From CAYLLN01 sp033762315 (GTDB taxonomy: Bacteria; Planctomycetota; Planctomycetia; Pirellulales; Pirellulaceae), in the NCBI GenBank assembly GCA_033762315.1, contig JANRLS010000238.1:1-64000 (forward strand): a DNA stretch of 64,000 bases. The letters are read 5' to 3'. The translations under genes were made by a program, and so were the position numbers. Positions within the stretch are counted from its first letter, which is position 1. Each line of letters starts with the position of its first letter. Under the pieces are notes generated by a model. That model was not told the origin of the DNA and did no database searches. It worked only from the letters and a program-made list of their open reading frames with translations. Shown here piece by piece: positions 53,572-64,000 of this stretch.

Positions 53572-55218
53572 TTCCAGCGACATGATGACCTCCTCGCGGA
53601 TCGAATCGATCGGCGGATTGGTCACCTGGGCAAAGAGCTGCTTGAAATAGTCGTAGATCATGCGCGGCTGATCGCTCAGCACCGCCAGCGCCGAATCGTT
53701 CCCCATCGAGCCAACCGGATCGCGCTTCTCGTTGACCAGCGGCAGCAGCATGAACTGCATCGTCTCGGTCGAGTAGCCTAGTGCCTGCATCCGGGGCAGC
53801 AGCGTTTCCGGCTCGAAGCCGTGGGATTGCTCGGCGAGGGGAAGCTCCTTCAGCTCGATGCGCTGATTGCGCAGCCACTCGGCATAGGGGCGCTGGGTGG
53901 CGATGGTCTTTTTGATTTCCTCATCGGGAATGAGCCGCCCCTGCTCGAAATCGACGAGAAACATGCGGCCCGGCTGCAGGCGGCCTTTTTCGCGGACAAT
54001 GAGCGGATCGACCGGCAGCACCCCCACTTCGCTCGCCATGATGACCCGGTCGTCAGTCGTCAGATAATAGCGGCTCGGGCGGAGACCATTCCGGTCGAGC
54101 ACCGCGCCGATGTAGCGGCCATCGGTAAAGACCACCGAGGCGGGCCCGTCCCACGGTTCCATCAAGGCCGAGTGATATTCGTAGAACGCCCGCTTGTATT
54201 CGGGCATCGATTCGTGGTTTTGCCACGCTTCGGGAATCATCATCATCACCGCCTCGGGGAGCGACCGGCCCCCCAAGAGCAGCAGTTCCAGCACGTTGTC
54301 AAACACCCCCGAATCGCTCGTTTTGAGGTCGGTAATCGGCAGCAGCTTTTTCAGGTCGTCGCCAAACAGCTCGCTCGCCAGCATCCCTTCGCGGGCCGCC
54401 ATCCAGTTGATGTTGCCGCGCAGCGTATTGATCTCGCCGTTGTGGCTCATGAACCGCATCGGCTGGGCACGTTCCCACGAGGGGAACGTGTTCGTGCTGA
54501 ACCGCGAATGGACCATCGCCAGGTGGCTGGTGTAGCGCGGGTCCGACAAATCGCCGTAGTAAGGCACCACCTGCCCCGAAGTGAGCTGACCCTTATAAAT
54601 AATGACGCGCGAGCTGAAGCTGGCGACGTAGTACATGCCCCGCTGCTTCAGGTTCTGCTTGCGCAGGCTATGAAACGCCTGCTTGCGGATGAGATAGAGC
54701 TGCCGGCAGAAGGCGGTGCGGTCGAGGTCGTCGGCCGCGGTGACGAACATCTGCTCGACGACCGGCTCCGATTTGGCCGCTGTTTCGCCGACCTGGGCCT
54801 TCTTCACGTCGGTCGGCACGCGCCGCCAGCCGAGAAACTTCTGCCCCTGCCGCTCGACATACTTGCGCAGCGTCTCTTGGCACAGGTTCCGCTCGGCTTC
54901 GTCGGTCGGCAAAAAGACCTGGGCGATCGCGTAGCGGCCAATCTCGGGCAATTGTGCGCCGAACAACCGGTCGGCTTCCAGGCGCATGAGTTCGTCGGGA
55001 ATGGCGGTGAGCATTCCCGCGCCGTCGCCGGTGAAGGGATCGCAGCCGCAGCCGCCACGATGGTCCATGGCGCACAGCATCTGGGCGGCATCGCGCACGA
55101 TGCTATGGCTGCGCAGCCCCTTGATATTGGCGATGAAGCCGACGCCGCAGCTATCTTTTTCGTAGGCCGGATCGTACAGGCCGTATTTTTCGGGCAAGCC
55201 GCTGGTTTCGCTAGTCAT
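53569..55218 (-). CDS. gltB: Glutamate synthase large subunit, N-terminal part (glutaminase domain)
   Basis: 549 aa. A 23-residue propeptide precedes Cys24 (EKDSCGVGFIANIKG), the N-terminal nucleophile of the class II amidotransferase that frees ammonia from glutamine. Family motifs include DHRGGCGCDPFTGDGAG, VHSRFSTNTFPSWERAQPMRFMSHNGEINTLRGN, DNVLELLLLGGRSLPEAVMMMIPEAW and DRNGLRPSRYYLTTDD. It ends at UGA after REEVIMSLE, where normal GltB continues into the central and synthase domains found at 50638-53511. Without readthrough this half alone could not make glutamate. It starts 63 bp after the LysR gene and likely shares its transcript. Confidence 0.88.
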   Translation of the reverse strand: MTSETSGLPEKYGLYDPAYEKDSCGVGFIANIKGLRSHSIVRDAAQMLCAMDHRGGCGCDPFTGDGAGMLTAIPDELMRLEADRLFGAQLPEIGRYAIAQVFLPTDEAERNLCQETLRKYVERQGQKFLGWRRVPTDVKKAQVGETAAKSEPVVEQMFVTAADDLDRTAFCRQLYLIRKQAFHSLRKQNLKQRGMYYVASFSSRVIIYKGQLTSGQVVPYYGDLSDPRYTSHLAMVHSRFSTNTFPSWERAQPMRFMSHNGEINTLRGNINWMAAREGMLASELFGDDLKKLLPITDLKTSDSGVFDNVLELLLLGGRSLPEAVMMMIPEAWQNHESMPEYKRAFYEYHSALMEPWDGPASVVFTDGRYIGAVLDRNGLRPSRYYLTTDDRVIMASEVGVLPVDPLIVREKGRLQPGRMFLVDFEQGRLIPDEEIKKTIATQRPYAEWLRNQRIELKELPLAEQSHGFEPETLLPRMQALGYSTETMQFMLLPLVNEKRDPVGSMGNDSALAVLSDQPRMIYDYFKQLFAQVTNPPIDSIREEVIMSLE

Positions 55219-55281
55219 TGTGACCTACCTGGGGACGAACAAGCCGCGAACACGCTGGCCAGAGCGGGCTCGCGGCGGAGT

Positions 55282-56340
55282 TTACGAAGCGACCCGCGCC
55301 GCGTCGTCCGGCGATTTGGCCGGCGCGGCGGGGTGAAAATCGTCCGTGAGCCGCGCCTCTTTCGCCGCCGCGCTGGCGGAATCGCCGGCGAGCGGAGAAA
55401 GGTCCGCATCCATTTCGTCGGCATCGGAAATCTGCCGCGCGGAAGAAGGGAGCATCAGCAACAGTTGCATGAATCGGGCAGCCGTCTTGGCCAATTCCTT
55501 GCCCCGCCGCTGAACAATGCCAATCGGCCGCACGAGCTCGGTGCCGGCTAACGGGCGAGCAACCAGCGCGCCGGCTCGCACTTCGCGATCCACCGTCGGC
55601 TCGGGGAGCAAGCTGACGCCGGCATCAATTTCGACCGCCCGCTTGATGGTCTCCGTGTTGTCGAATTCCATCATCACGCGAACTTCGATTCCACGGGCGG
55701 TCAGTGCCCGGTCAATCTCGTGGCGAATTTCCAAATCGGCATCGAACGCGATCATCTCCAAACCATGCAGGTCGTCGATCGTCACTTGTTCGCGCGTGGC
55801 GAGGCGATGCCCAGGAGCACAAACCAGCACCATCGGCTCCTCGCGCCAGGTGGTGGCTTTGATCGTCCGGCTGGAGCGGGGAAAGCTTACGAGACCGAGA
55901 TCGACCTGGTCGGACTCGACCAGCTCATACACTCGATTGGGATGCTGATACTGCACCCGCACATTGGCCTTCGGATAGGCTTGCAAAAAGCTTTGCACGA
56001 ATCGGTTCATGTGCGATAGGCCAATCGAATAGATCGACGCCACGCTCACCCGGCCGGCCACCTCTTCGTGGAGCGTCCGCACCTCTTCTTCCAAAGCGAA
56101 ATAGCGCTGCACCAGCTTGCGGCACCCTTCGTAATAGACCTCCCCTTCGGGAGTGAGCACGAAGGGACGTTTGGTCCGGTCGATCAGCTTGACCCCCAGG
56201 TGCTCTTCCAGGGCGTTGACGATTTGACTTGCGCCCGATTGCGAAATGCCGTTCTCGGCGGCGGCGCGCGAAAAGCTGCGCCGGCCTACGACATCGCAGA
56301 AAACCTTGAGCGATTTGAGGTGCATCGCCGAATTAGCCAT
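55282..56340 (-). CDS. LysR-family regulator upstream of gltBD
   Basis: 352 aa from ATG 56340 (MANSAMHLKSLKVFCDVV); MHLKSLKVF five codons on is a possible start. N-terminal winged HTH: SFSRAAAENGISQSGASQIVNALEEHLGVKLIDRTKRPFVLTPEG. The effector domain follows (VSVASIYSIGLSHMNRFVQSF, EMIAFDADLEIRHEIDRAL), with a ~60-residue low-complexity tail. It lies 63 bp upstream of gltB, co-directional, so it probably regulates the gltBD operon as GltC does in Bacillus, though the arrangement is not divergent. Effector unknown. Confidence 0.88.
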   Translation of the reverse strand: MANSAMHLKSLKVFCDVVGRRSFSRAAAENGISQSGASQIVNALEEHLGVKLIDRTKRPFVLTPEGEVYYEGCRKLVQRYFALEEEVRTLHEEVAGRVSVASIYSIGLSHMNRFVQSFLQAYPKANVRVQYQHPNRVYELVESDQVDLGLVSFPRSSRTIKATTWREEPMVLVCAPGHRLATREQVTIDDLHGLEMIAFDADLEIRHEIDRALTARGIEVRVMMEFDNTETIKRAVEIDAGVSLLPEPTVDREVRAGALVARPLAGTELVRPIGIVQRRGKELAKTAARFMQLLLMLPSSARQISDADEMDADLSPLAGDSASAAAKEARLTDDFHPAAPAKSPDDAARVAS

Positions 56341-56804
56341 GATAATACTGCCACTTCGCAAAATGAGCGGCAGACATCGTAGCTTATTCGGCAATCGGGA
56401 CAGCGTCAATTACCGATTCAGCAATTACCGTTGCGCAGCATAAGCAATTCGCGATGCGACGATTCGGGGAGGCATCGATTTCATCCGGCGGTGTCTCGGC
56501 GACATCGCCGGCCCCTTTTTCCTACGCGGGGAGCGAGGTCTTCGGCGCACCCCCTCGATTCTTGACCAGACTAGTCACGTTCGGCAAGAATTTTCGCTGA
56601 ACTTACGACGATGATTCGCATCGCAAGTCGTTGCTGAGAAAGGAGATGCGAACAGGGTCCGCGACGCAAGTGGGCCTGGATTCAGAAACCCGCGCGCTAG
56701 TTCCTTGACGCATGCAAGTTTCTTGGGGATGATTGCGTAGTTTCTGTTCACATGTCCGGGTACGTCAGTAAGATTCGACAGGCTAGAAGATCGTGGCCAT
56801 CCTC

Positions 56805-56859
56805 TTTCGCGATTCGTATTCGGAGGGATCACGAAAGCGCGAAAGAGCGAAAACGCGAA
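56805..56859. repeat. 55-bp direct repeat, copy A
   Basis: Begins TTTCGCGATTCGTATTCGG and ends GAAAACGCGAA. It differs from copy B (57053-57107) at only a few positions. The core CACGAAAG...GAAAGAGCGAAAA also appears near 45690. Confidence 0.7.
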
Positions 56860-57052
56860 ATGGAGCATGGATTAGCGCGGAGGCGGCGGATTAGCAAAAC
56901 ATTCAGCGCTCGATAAGTGCGACGCCGTAAAGCCATGATGCGGATGACTTTACGGCGTGAATGGCGGTGCGATTCGGATATAAGTGGAGCGTCGAATTTG
57001 GGACGGGTCCAAATCGCGAGTTGACCTCTTTCGCGTTCTCGTCTTTTCGGGG

Positions 57053-57107
57053 TTTCGCGATTGGCATTCGGAGGGATCACGAAAGCGCGAAAGAGCGAAA
57101 ATGCGAA
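57053..57107. repeat. 55-bp direct repeat, copy B
   Basis: Begins TTTCGCGATTGGCATTCGG and ends GAAAATGCGAA, 248 bp after copy A in the same orientation. A CTTTCGCG/CTTTTCGGGG stretch just before it (57028-57052) is a partly inverted relative. Confidence 0.7.
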
Positions 57108-57156
57108 TCGGACCTCGGATAGGCGCGAAAGTGGAGGATTGAGTTGAACGATTGAA

Positions 57157-57207
57157 AATCCCCCGTTTGGGTACTGCTCACTTTGCCGAGTGAGCAGGGG
57201 GGATTTG
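57157..57207. promoter_or_regulatory. Bipartite hairpin upstream of ppdK
   Basis: Outer stem AAATCCCCC (57157-57165) / GGGGGATTT (57199-57207) and inner stem CTGCTCACT (57175-57183) / AGTGAGCAG (57190-57198), both perfect 9 bp. A 9-nt one-sided bulge lies between them and TTGCCG is the loop. As RNA this would be very stable; no T tract follows. Confidence 0.6.
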
Positions 57208-57511
57208 GCATCCGAATCGATTTCGTAACTATTTGATAGACAACAAGTTAGGAAGATATTTTGATGCGCGATGAGGACGTGGCCAGTGAATTTCGACCCC
57301 TGCTCGCCGGACCTTCAAGCGGTCCAAATTGGGCCACGAAAGGAGGCTGGGCAGGGATTCGCTGGACAAGGGAAGAGAATCGTCCCTTACCTATCCGCTC
57401 GTGCCGACCCCTTCATTGACGCTAACCCTTGGCAAAACTACACTTTCCGGTTTGATTTTTGGCAATCCGCGGCCCCGCTTTAGGGCCGCGACACTCTTCG
57501 GGGCGAACACC

Positions 57512-60262
<2,751 letters not shown>

Positions 60263-60356
60263 GAACTTTGGCACAGGGACTACACTTTGGGTACGCCGTG
60301 AGATAGAAAAGAACGGCGCGCCCTTTCGATGACACTGCTGAAGTGAGTGATTGCCT

Positions 60357-61424
60357 GTGTCAGCACTTGACGATGTAAGGAATTGGCTTGGCGTTGAGTT
60401 GCCAGCGATAGTTGCGGCGCGCGATGCAGCCCGGCAGACGCTCGATCGCCTTCGTACTACCCAACGTATTGAACCCAACGACGGCCTGCCGGACAATCTT
60501 GGGCTTGTCGCCTATGGATCACTCGCACGAGAGGAGTGGACAGCGGGAAGCGATATAGACTGGACACTGCTGAATGACGGTTCCGCAACCGCGTCACATT
60601 TTCGACTCGCCCATTCAATCAGGGAGCTTGTTGAGCAGAATGGATATTCCTCGCCTGGAGCAACAGGCACCTTTGGTGACATCGCAAGCAGTCATGAGCT
60701 TGTGCATCGCATCGGAGGAATAGACGACACGAATCAGAATTTGACGCGGCGAGTTCTGTTGCTATTGGAATCCGTCTCAATCAACGACAGCATCGTCCGT
60801 GATCGCGTGCTTCGACAGATTCTGGAGCGGTACATCTCGTTTGATCCCAGCGTTTCTTGGGTTGCTAAACCGCGCTGGCAAGTGCCGCGATTTCTGCTAA
60901 ACGATATAGTTCGCTTTTGGCGTACCATGGCCGTTGATTACGCCGCAAAGAAGTGGCAGCAATCTGGCGGAAAATGGGCGCTAAGAAATTCCAAACTGCG
61001 GTTTTCGCGGAAACTGCTATTTGTGAAAGGACTACTCCTGTGCCTCGACAGCGAGGCGGGAATACTCGAACCTTTGCCAAGTTCAGTGCCCGACGCCCAG
61101 ATCCTTGCGAACCAGATGATTGAGCGTTGCATTCGATACTCAAATCGTTCGGCCCTTGAATTGGTGTGTGATTCAGTTCGCAGGCTCGGAAACTCCGACG
61201 TCGCTAGCCAGTTGTTGCTCTCCTACGATCAGTTCCTGAGCTTCATGAATAATGAGGATATCAGAAAAGACCTGGAGTCTTTACGCTTCGACGAAGCACA
61301 TCAGAATTCGACATTTACCAAGATTCGAAGAATTTCGATGGATTTCCAGCGCGGCCTCGAATTGCTTTTCTTTGCTCCGAATAGTCCTTGGAGCAAGCTC
61401 ATGATGGATTACGGGGTGTTCTAA
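60357..61424 (+). CDS. Nucleotidyltransferase-fold protein of a two-gene cassette
   Basis: 355 aa from GTG 60357 (TTG 60351 is an alternative; ribosome site weak, GAAGTGAG). A pol-beta-type nucleotidyltransferase motif is clear: LVAYGSLAREEWTAGSDIDWTLL, with the GS...DxD metal-binding pair. The phrase TFGDIASSHELVHRIGGIDDTNQNLTRRVLLLLES follows, then a helical domain (RWQVPRFLLNDIVRFWRTMAVDYAAKKW) like the substrate-binding part of DUF294/GlnE-related enzymes. The nucleotide acceptor is unknown. GC is lower than in flanking genes. The stop overlaps the next start (TAATG). It lies between duplicated ppdK ends, marking it as cargo of an inserted element. Confidence 0.8.
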   Translation: MSALDDVRNWLGVELPAIVAARDAARQTLDRLRTTQRIEPNDGLPDNLGLVAYGSLAREEWTAGSDIDWTLLNDGSATASHFRLAHSIRELVEQNGYSSPGATGTFGDIASSHELVHRIGGIDDTNQNLTRRVLLLLESVSINDSIVRDRVLRQILERYISFDPSVSWVAKPRWQVPRFLLNDIVRFWRTMAVDYAAKKWQQSGGKWALRNSKLRFSRKLLFVKGLLLCLDSEAGILEPLPSSVPDAQILANQMIERCIRYSNRSALELVCDSVRRLGNSDVASQLLLSYDQFLSFMNNEDIRKDLESLRFDEAHQNSTFTKIRRISMDFQRGLELLFFAPNSPWSKLMMDYGVF

Positions 61425-62143
61425 TGGATGTTATCGGCTTCTCAACAGGTGCTCTGGCTTATGGAGATTTCCGGCGAGGCTTGGCACTTCAGTCTAGCTA
61501 TTCCTTAAAAGCGATTGAGTTATCGGCTTTAAGAGATGTTGAACTCACTCCGTTGCTTGCATCGATAGGAGCCCTCGACCTTGCGAATTTGGAATATATT
61601 TCACTTCATGCGCCAAGTCGCATATCCGTGCTATCGGAGCGCGACATTGCTGCAATCCTCCTTCAAAATGCGCCATCGAATTGGCCGATTGTCCTCCATC
61701 CGGATGTGATAAGTGATTTCCATGCCTGGAGGCCATTTCGCGATCGCCTGTGCATTGAAAACATGGACCAACGCAAACCTATTGGTCGAACTGCATCCGA
61801 ACTCAAGCCCTTTTTTATTCAGTTGCCGGAAGCCATGTTTTGCCTTGACTTGGGTCACGCGCGGCAGGTCGATCCGACTATGTCAGTGTGTTATGATCTA
61901 ATCGAAACCTTTGGCGATAGAATTCGCCAAGTTCATGTCAGTGAAGTCAACCATATGAGTCGACATGTCGCACTGAATGCAGCCACAATTGCTTCAATCC
62001 GCAGGATTTCCCGGCATCTGCCTTCGTGCCCATGGATCATCGAGTCCGTGATACCTCCTTCAGAAATTGCGAACGAGATCAGGCGTGTAAAGAGCTGCCT
62101 TCACGCCCCATTGTGCTCGCCAATGATGAGTCTTGTCGACTGA
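61424..62143 (+). CDS. TIM-barrel metal-dependent protein (xylose isomerase/AP endonuclease 2-like)
   Basis: 239 aa starting at ATG 61424 within the upstream stop codon. (beta/alpha)8 pattern with a plausible metal-site series: IELSAL (Glu), ISLHAPS (His), IVLHPD (His), LCIENMD (Glu), FCLDLGHARQVD (Asp, His), QVHVSE (His, Glu) and WIIESV (Glu). Such folds serve sugar epimerases, AP endonucleases and iron-dependent RiPP enzymes; which applies here is open. Tight coupling to a nucleotidyltransferase suggests that one product modifies or salvages what the other makes. The low GC content shared with its partner ends abruptly at the second ppdK fragment. Confidence 0.75.
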   Translation: MDVIGFSTGALAYGDFRRGLALQSSYSLKAIELSALRDVELTPLLASIGALDLANLEYISLHAPSRISVLSERDIAAILLQNAPSNWPIVLHPDVISDFHAWRPFRDRLCIENMDQRKPIGRTASELKPFFIQLPEAMFCLDLGHARQVDPTMSVCYDLIETFGDRIRQVHVSEVNHMSRHVALNAATIASIRRISRHLPSCPWIIESVIPPSEIANEIRRVKSCLHAPLCSPMMSLVD

Positions 62144-62157
62144 TTGCAGAATGTGTT

Positions 62158-62271
62158 GGCGGCGAACCCGCCAGCGTCGTCTTCTGTCACCAGATCGGCC
62201 TGAACTACGTCAGCTGCTCTCCCTTCCGCGTGCCGATTGCCCGCCTCGCCGCGGCGCAGGCGGCGCTGAAG
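62158..62271 (+). repeat. 114-bp direct repeat, right copy
   Basis: Partner of 60137-60250; 109 of 114 bases are identical. The distance between equivalent points is 2021 bp. An 11-bp identity TGAGAACTTTG also follows each copy (60260-60270 and 62351-62361), although at different distances. Confidence 0.85.
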
Positions 62272-62277
62272 AAGTAG
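62158..62277 (+). pseudogene. Displaced native 3' end of ppdK
   Basis: 39 codons in the ppdK frame (GGEPASVVFCHQIGLNYVSC... to AQAALKK and TAG 62275-62277), followed by an intrinsic terminator at 62317-62349. The open frame running in from upstream (from 62026) is only a fusion with antisense-frame cassette DNA. As part of a split gene it should have no function unless the cassette excises and restores it. Confidence 0.85.
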
Positions 62278-62316
62278 CGCCCGGCGAACATCAAGAAAAT
62301 TGACGCCATCTACGCC

Positions 62317-62349
62317 CCGCCCGGCACTTGCCGCGCGGAGCGTTTTTTT
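62317..62349 (+). terminator. Intrinsic terminator originally belonging to ppdK
   Basis: Stem CCGC-C-CGGC / GCCG-C-GCGG around an ACTT loop (62317-62338), AGCG, then seven T (62343-62349). It follows the displaced ppdK end and would now terminate the cassette transcript. Confidence 0.7.
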
Positions 62350-62379
62350 GTGAGAACTTTGAAGCGTCCTTGCCATTGC

Positions 62380-63216
62380 CTACGGCAAATCCGGCGGGGG
62401 GCAGCCGAGATTGACCTTGGAGCCGTCCTTGTCGGTGGCCTGGCCGGTCACAAACTTGTCGCCGTCTCCCGGATTGGGGAACTCGCAGTCGTCGGCATTG
62501 CGCCCTTTGACGGTGGCCATCAGGAACAGGTCCTTGCCGGCGCGGATGTCGTCTCCCCAGGTGGGATGGTTCACCGTCGGGCAGGCGCACCAGATCACTT
62601 CCCTTTCGGGGTTGTACCAATAGACCCACTGCGTCCGGTTCGGGTAGTAGATGACGTATTGGTGGCCACCCGCCGGAAACGAGCAGCGGCGATAGTAGTA
62701 CCCCTTCGCGCCGTTGTAGGCCCAGTCGCCATATTCCACGTTGCCGCCGGCCTGGTTGTTGTCCGGCTGATTGTTCCCCTGCGGATTGACGGGCTGGTTC
62801 GTCGTTCCCGCGAATTCGCCGGTCCAGCGGCCGCCGCGAGCGCCGCCAAGGTACCAATCGCCGTTCAATTGCGGCGGATCCTGGTAGTTGCTCGATTGCC
62901 ACTGGACGGTGCCGGATTTATCACCGAGCGTCCAACGGGCGTTAACCGTCACCGTGAACTTGCCCCCCTGCTCGGTAAAGCGATAGGTGATGTTCGACAG
63001 TTCCCCCTCGCCGCCGTTGATCGCGTAGCTGCCGCTATCGCCGGCGAACGTGACCTTGGCCGCCACGCGGCCGCCGCCCGAAGTGGTGTAGCTGGTGTTC
63101 CAGACCGAATTCTTGAAATCTTCGGTAGTGATCGCCAAGGCTGGCGAACTTGCGACCAGAGTCATCGCCATGAATGCGCCCAGCCAACGCCAGCTTCGTC
63201 CCAACAAAGTGCCCAT
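62380..63216 (-). CDS. Exported hypothetical protein
   Basis: 278 aa from ATG 63216 (MGTLLGRSWRWLGAFM; GGGAGGA upstream). A signal peptide ends near SSPALA (residue 28). The N-terminal half (TEDFKNSVWNTSYTTSGGGRVAAKVTF to LNGDWYLGGARGGRWTGEF) is beta-rich. An Asn/Gln-rich linker (NQPVNPQGNNQPDNNQAGG) leads to an aromatic Tyr/Trp-rich C-terminal half (WAYNGAKGYYYRRCSFPAGGHQYVIYYPNRTQW) with a few Cys. No family recognised; likely periplasmic or surface exposed. Confidence 0.78.
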   Translation of the reverse strand: MGTLLGRSWRWLGAFMAMTLVASSPALAITTEDFKNSVWNTSYTTSGGGRVAAKVTFAGDSGSYAINGGEGELSNITYRFTEQGGKFTVTVNARWTLGDKSGTVQWQSSNYQDPPQLNGDWYLGGARGGRWTGEFAGTTNQPVNPQGNNQPDNNQAGGNVEYGDWAYNGAKGYYYRRCSFPAGGHQYVIYYPNRTQWVYWYNPEREVIWCACPTVNHPTWGDDIRAGKDLFLMATVKGRNADDCEFPNPGDGDKFVTGQATDKDGSKVNLGCPPPDLP

Positions 63217-63427
63217 GACATCCTCCCGTGACGGGGTAAACGAGAAGCGAACCGGGCGAATTGTACGCCTGCCAATCCGGGGGGCAAGCATTGTCTCATC
63301 CTGGGGGTACTCGCCTCCGCAAAAAAGCGAATAGCTTAGATTGGCAATCGTTGATGGAACTTGCTATCCTCAACTTGGCTCGATAGTTGCCCGCCCGCTC
63401 CACCTGTCCCTCCCTGGGAGCATTCCG

Positions 63428-63733
63428 ATGGAACAGAAGTTTGAAGCCGTCCCGCAGGCCGAAATCCGCCTGGAAGGCCGCCGCGTCATTCGCGGCGATG
63501 TGGCGGGCGATTGGGGCCTCCGCCTGCAATGGGAAGTTCGCCGCGATGGCCAGGTGATCGCCATGCCGCCAGCCCGTGCAGAAAGCAGCTACGAACACCC
63601 GGAGAGCACCCCCGGCACCTACGAGATCGTGCTGCAAACCTGGAAGTACGTCGATTACAAAAAGAATCCCGCCGGCGAGTTCCTCAACAGCAAGTTTGTC
63701 GAGATCTCGAACAAGGTGAGTTACACGATCTGA
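63428..63733 (+). CDS. Small hypothetical protein (101 aa)
   Basis: Starts at ATG 63428 behind GGGAG (MEQKFEAVPQAEIRLEGRRVI). Beta-rich, with the phrases RLQWEVRRDGQVIAMPPARAESSYEHPESTPGTYEIVLQTWKY, reminiscent of an Ig-like or fibronectin-type strand pattern, but no signal peptide. It precedes a DUF1501 gene by about 107 bp, separated by an inverted repeat. Function unknown. Confidence 0.7.
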   Translation: MEQKFEAVPQAEIRLEGRRVIRGDVAGDWGLRLQWEVRRDGQVIAMPPARAESSYEHPESTPGTYEIVLQTWKYVDYKKNPAGEFLNSKFVEISNKVSYTI

Positions 63734-63739
63734 ATACTA

Positions 63740-63801
63740 ACCCGAAGCGTAAGCGAGGGGTTATCTCGACAACGGTTTCCCCTCGCTGACGCTTCGAGTT
63801 T
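63740..63801. repeat. Facing pair of GAAGCG/AAGCGAGGGG repeats (hairpin)
   Basis: Left arm ACCCGAAGCGTAAGCGAGGGG (63740-63760) faces CCCCTCGCTGACGCTTCGAG (63779-63798), with two mismatches and an 18-nt loop. It lies between two co-directional genes and could end or stabilise the upstream transcript. Confidence 0.65.
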
Positions 63802-63840
63802 GTGTCCGCGCCCATCATCTCCGCCCGTGGAGTTTCCCCA

Positions 63841-64000
63841 TGCTGAATCTTGGCTCGGTCAAGATCCCCCTGTGCGACAGCGTTTCGCGCCGCAGCTTTT
63901 TGCAAATCGGCTCGGCCGGGCTGGCGGGGCTGTCGCTGCCATCGCTGATGGACATGCAGGCCAGCGGAGCCGTGAACTCCGGCAGCGGGCCGATCAAGAA
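63841..64000 (+). CDS. DUF1501 family Tat-exported protein (N-terminus only)
   Basis: The first 53 codons, from ATG 63841, read MLNLGSVKIPLCDSVSRRSFLQIGSAGLAGLSL..., the twin-arginine signal (SRRSFLQIG) typical of planctomycete DUF1501 proteins, usually encoded with PSD1/DUF1553 cytochrome-type proteins. The rest lies outside the window, so the family call rests on the signal region alone. Confidence 0.75.

Larger units (their letters stand above)
56341..57511. other. 1.17-kb intergenic region between lysR and ppdK
   Basis: No gene is supported. It holds two 55-bp direct repeats (56805-56859 and 57053-57107), a strong bipartite hairpin (57157-57207), and a weak promoter-like pair TTGATA (57234-57239), 16 bp, GATATT (57256-57261) that could serve ppdK. 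Confidence 0.55.

Noticed and set aside
62026..62157. Separate gene reading into the second ppdK end
   Set aside because: The frame before 62158 overlaps the TIM-barrel gene in another frame and has no similarity; only the ppdK-derived part is meaningful.

Overview
The window reads as chromosomal DNA of a GC-rich member of the Planctomycetota, most likely Pirellulales-like. The evidence is its family repertoire. There is a DUF1501 Tat-exported protein at the right edge, signal peptidase I with large insertions, and a giant membrane Ser/Thr kinase carrying LamG, LRR and SUMF1-type domains. There are also M56/BlaI pairs, an EF-hand lipoprotein, PmoA-like (DUF6807) and beta-helix secreted proteins, Uma2 proteins, and many short palindromic interspersed repeats. 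I saw no tRNA, rRNA, CRISPR array or transposase gene.

Layout. 0-5.4 kb: lptB (cut by the left edge) and lepB on the minus strand, then a blaI-blaR1 pair with a recognisable promoter and double operator. 5.4-15 kb: an antiporter, a flavin-dependent halogenase-like oxidoreductase with a strong promoter, rtcB, a full-length lhr helicase and an Uma2 protein. 15-21.6 kb: a haem-globin histidine kinase and NtrC-type regulator, divergent from a sigma54 promoter that drives a universal stress protein, a hemerythrin and a small membrane protein; then csrA with a MITE-like element at its stop codon. 21.6-29.2 kb: a desaturase, three exported proteins and thrS. 29.3-31.2 kb: a lone TIR-domain gene, a hairpin-rich gene-free stretch and a candidate ncRNA. 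31.2-36.8 kb: a coiled-coil exported protein, a second hemerythrin, an EF-hand lipoprotein and a WcaJ-type glycosyl-1-phosphate transferase. 36.9-45.6 kb: a ~2640-residue kinase next to an ECF sigma factor. 45.9-49 kb: a cyclase-fold protein coupled to a DUF362 protein, Uma2 and GNAT. 49.1-56.3 kb: a LysR regulator, gltB and gltD. 57.5-64 kb: ppdK, a two-gene cassette inserted at its 3' end, and secreted proteins.

Four points stand out. (1) gltB is full length but carries one in-frame UGA, so it is split into a glutaminase half and a synthase half. (2) A lower-GC cassette (nucleotidyltransferase plus TIM-barrel protein, start/stop overlapped) sits between two 114-bp copies of the ppdK 3' end, and the apparently native end and terminator have been displaced 2 kb downstream. 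This looks like an integrative element that replaces the end of its target gene. (3) A predicted oxygen-sensing kinase/NtrC pair faces a textbook -24/-12 promoter in front of stress and hemerythrin genes. (4) Short palindromic repeats have entered genes in frame (lhr, the giant kinase) or supply stop codons (csrA, the TIR gene).
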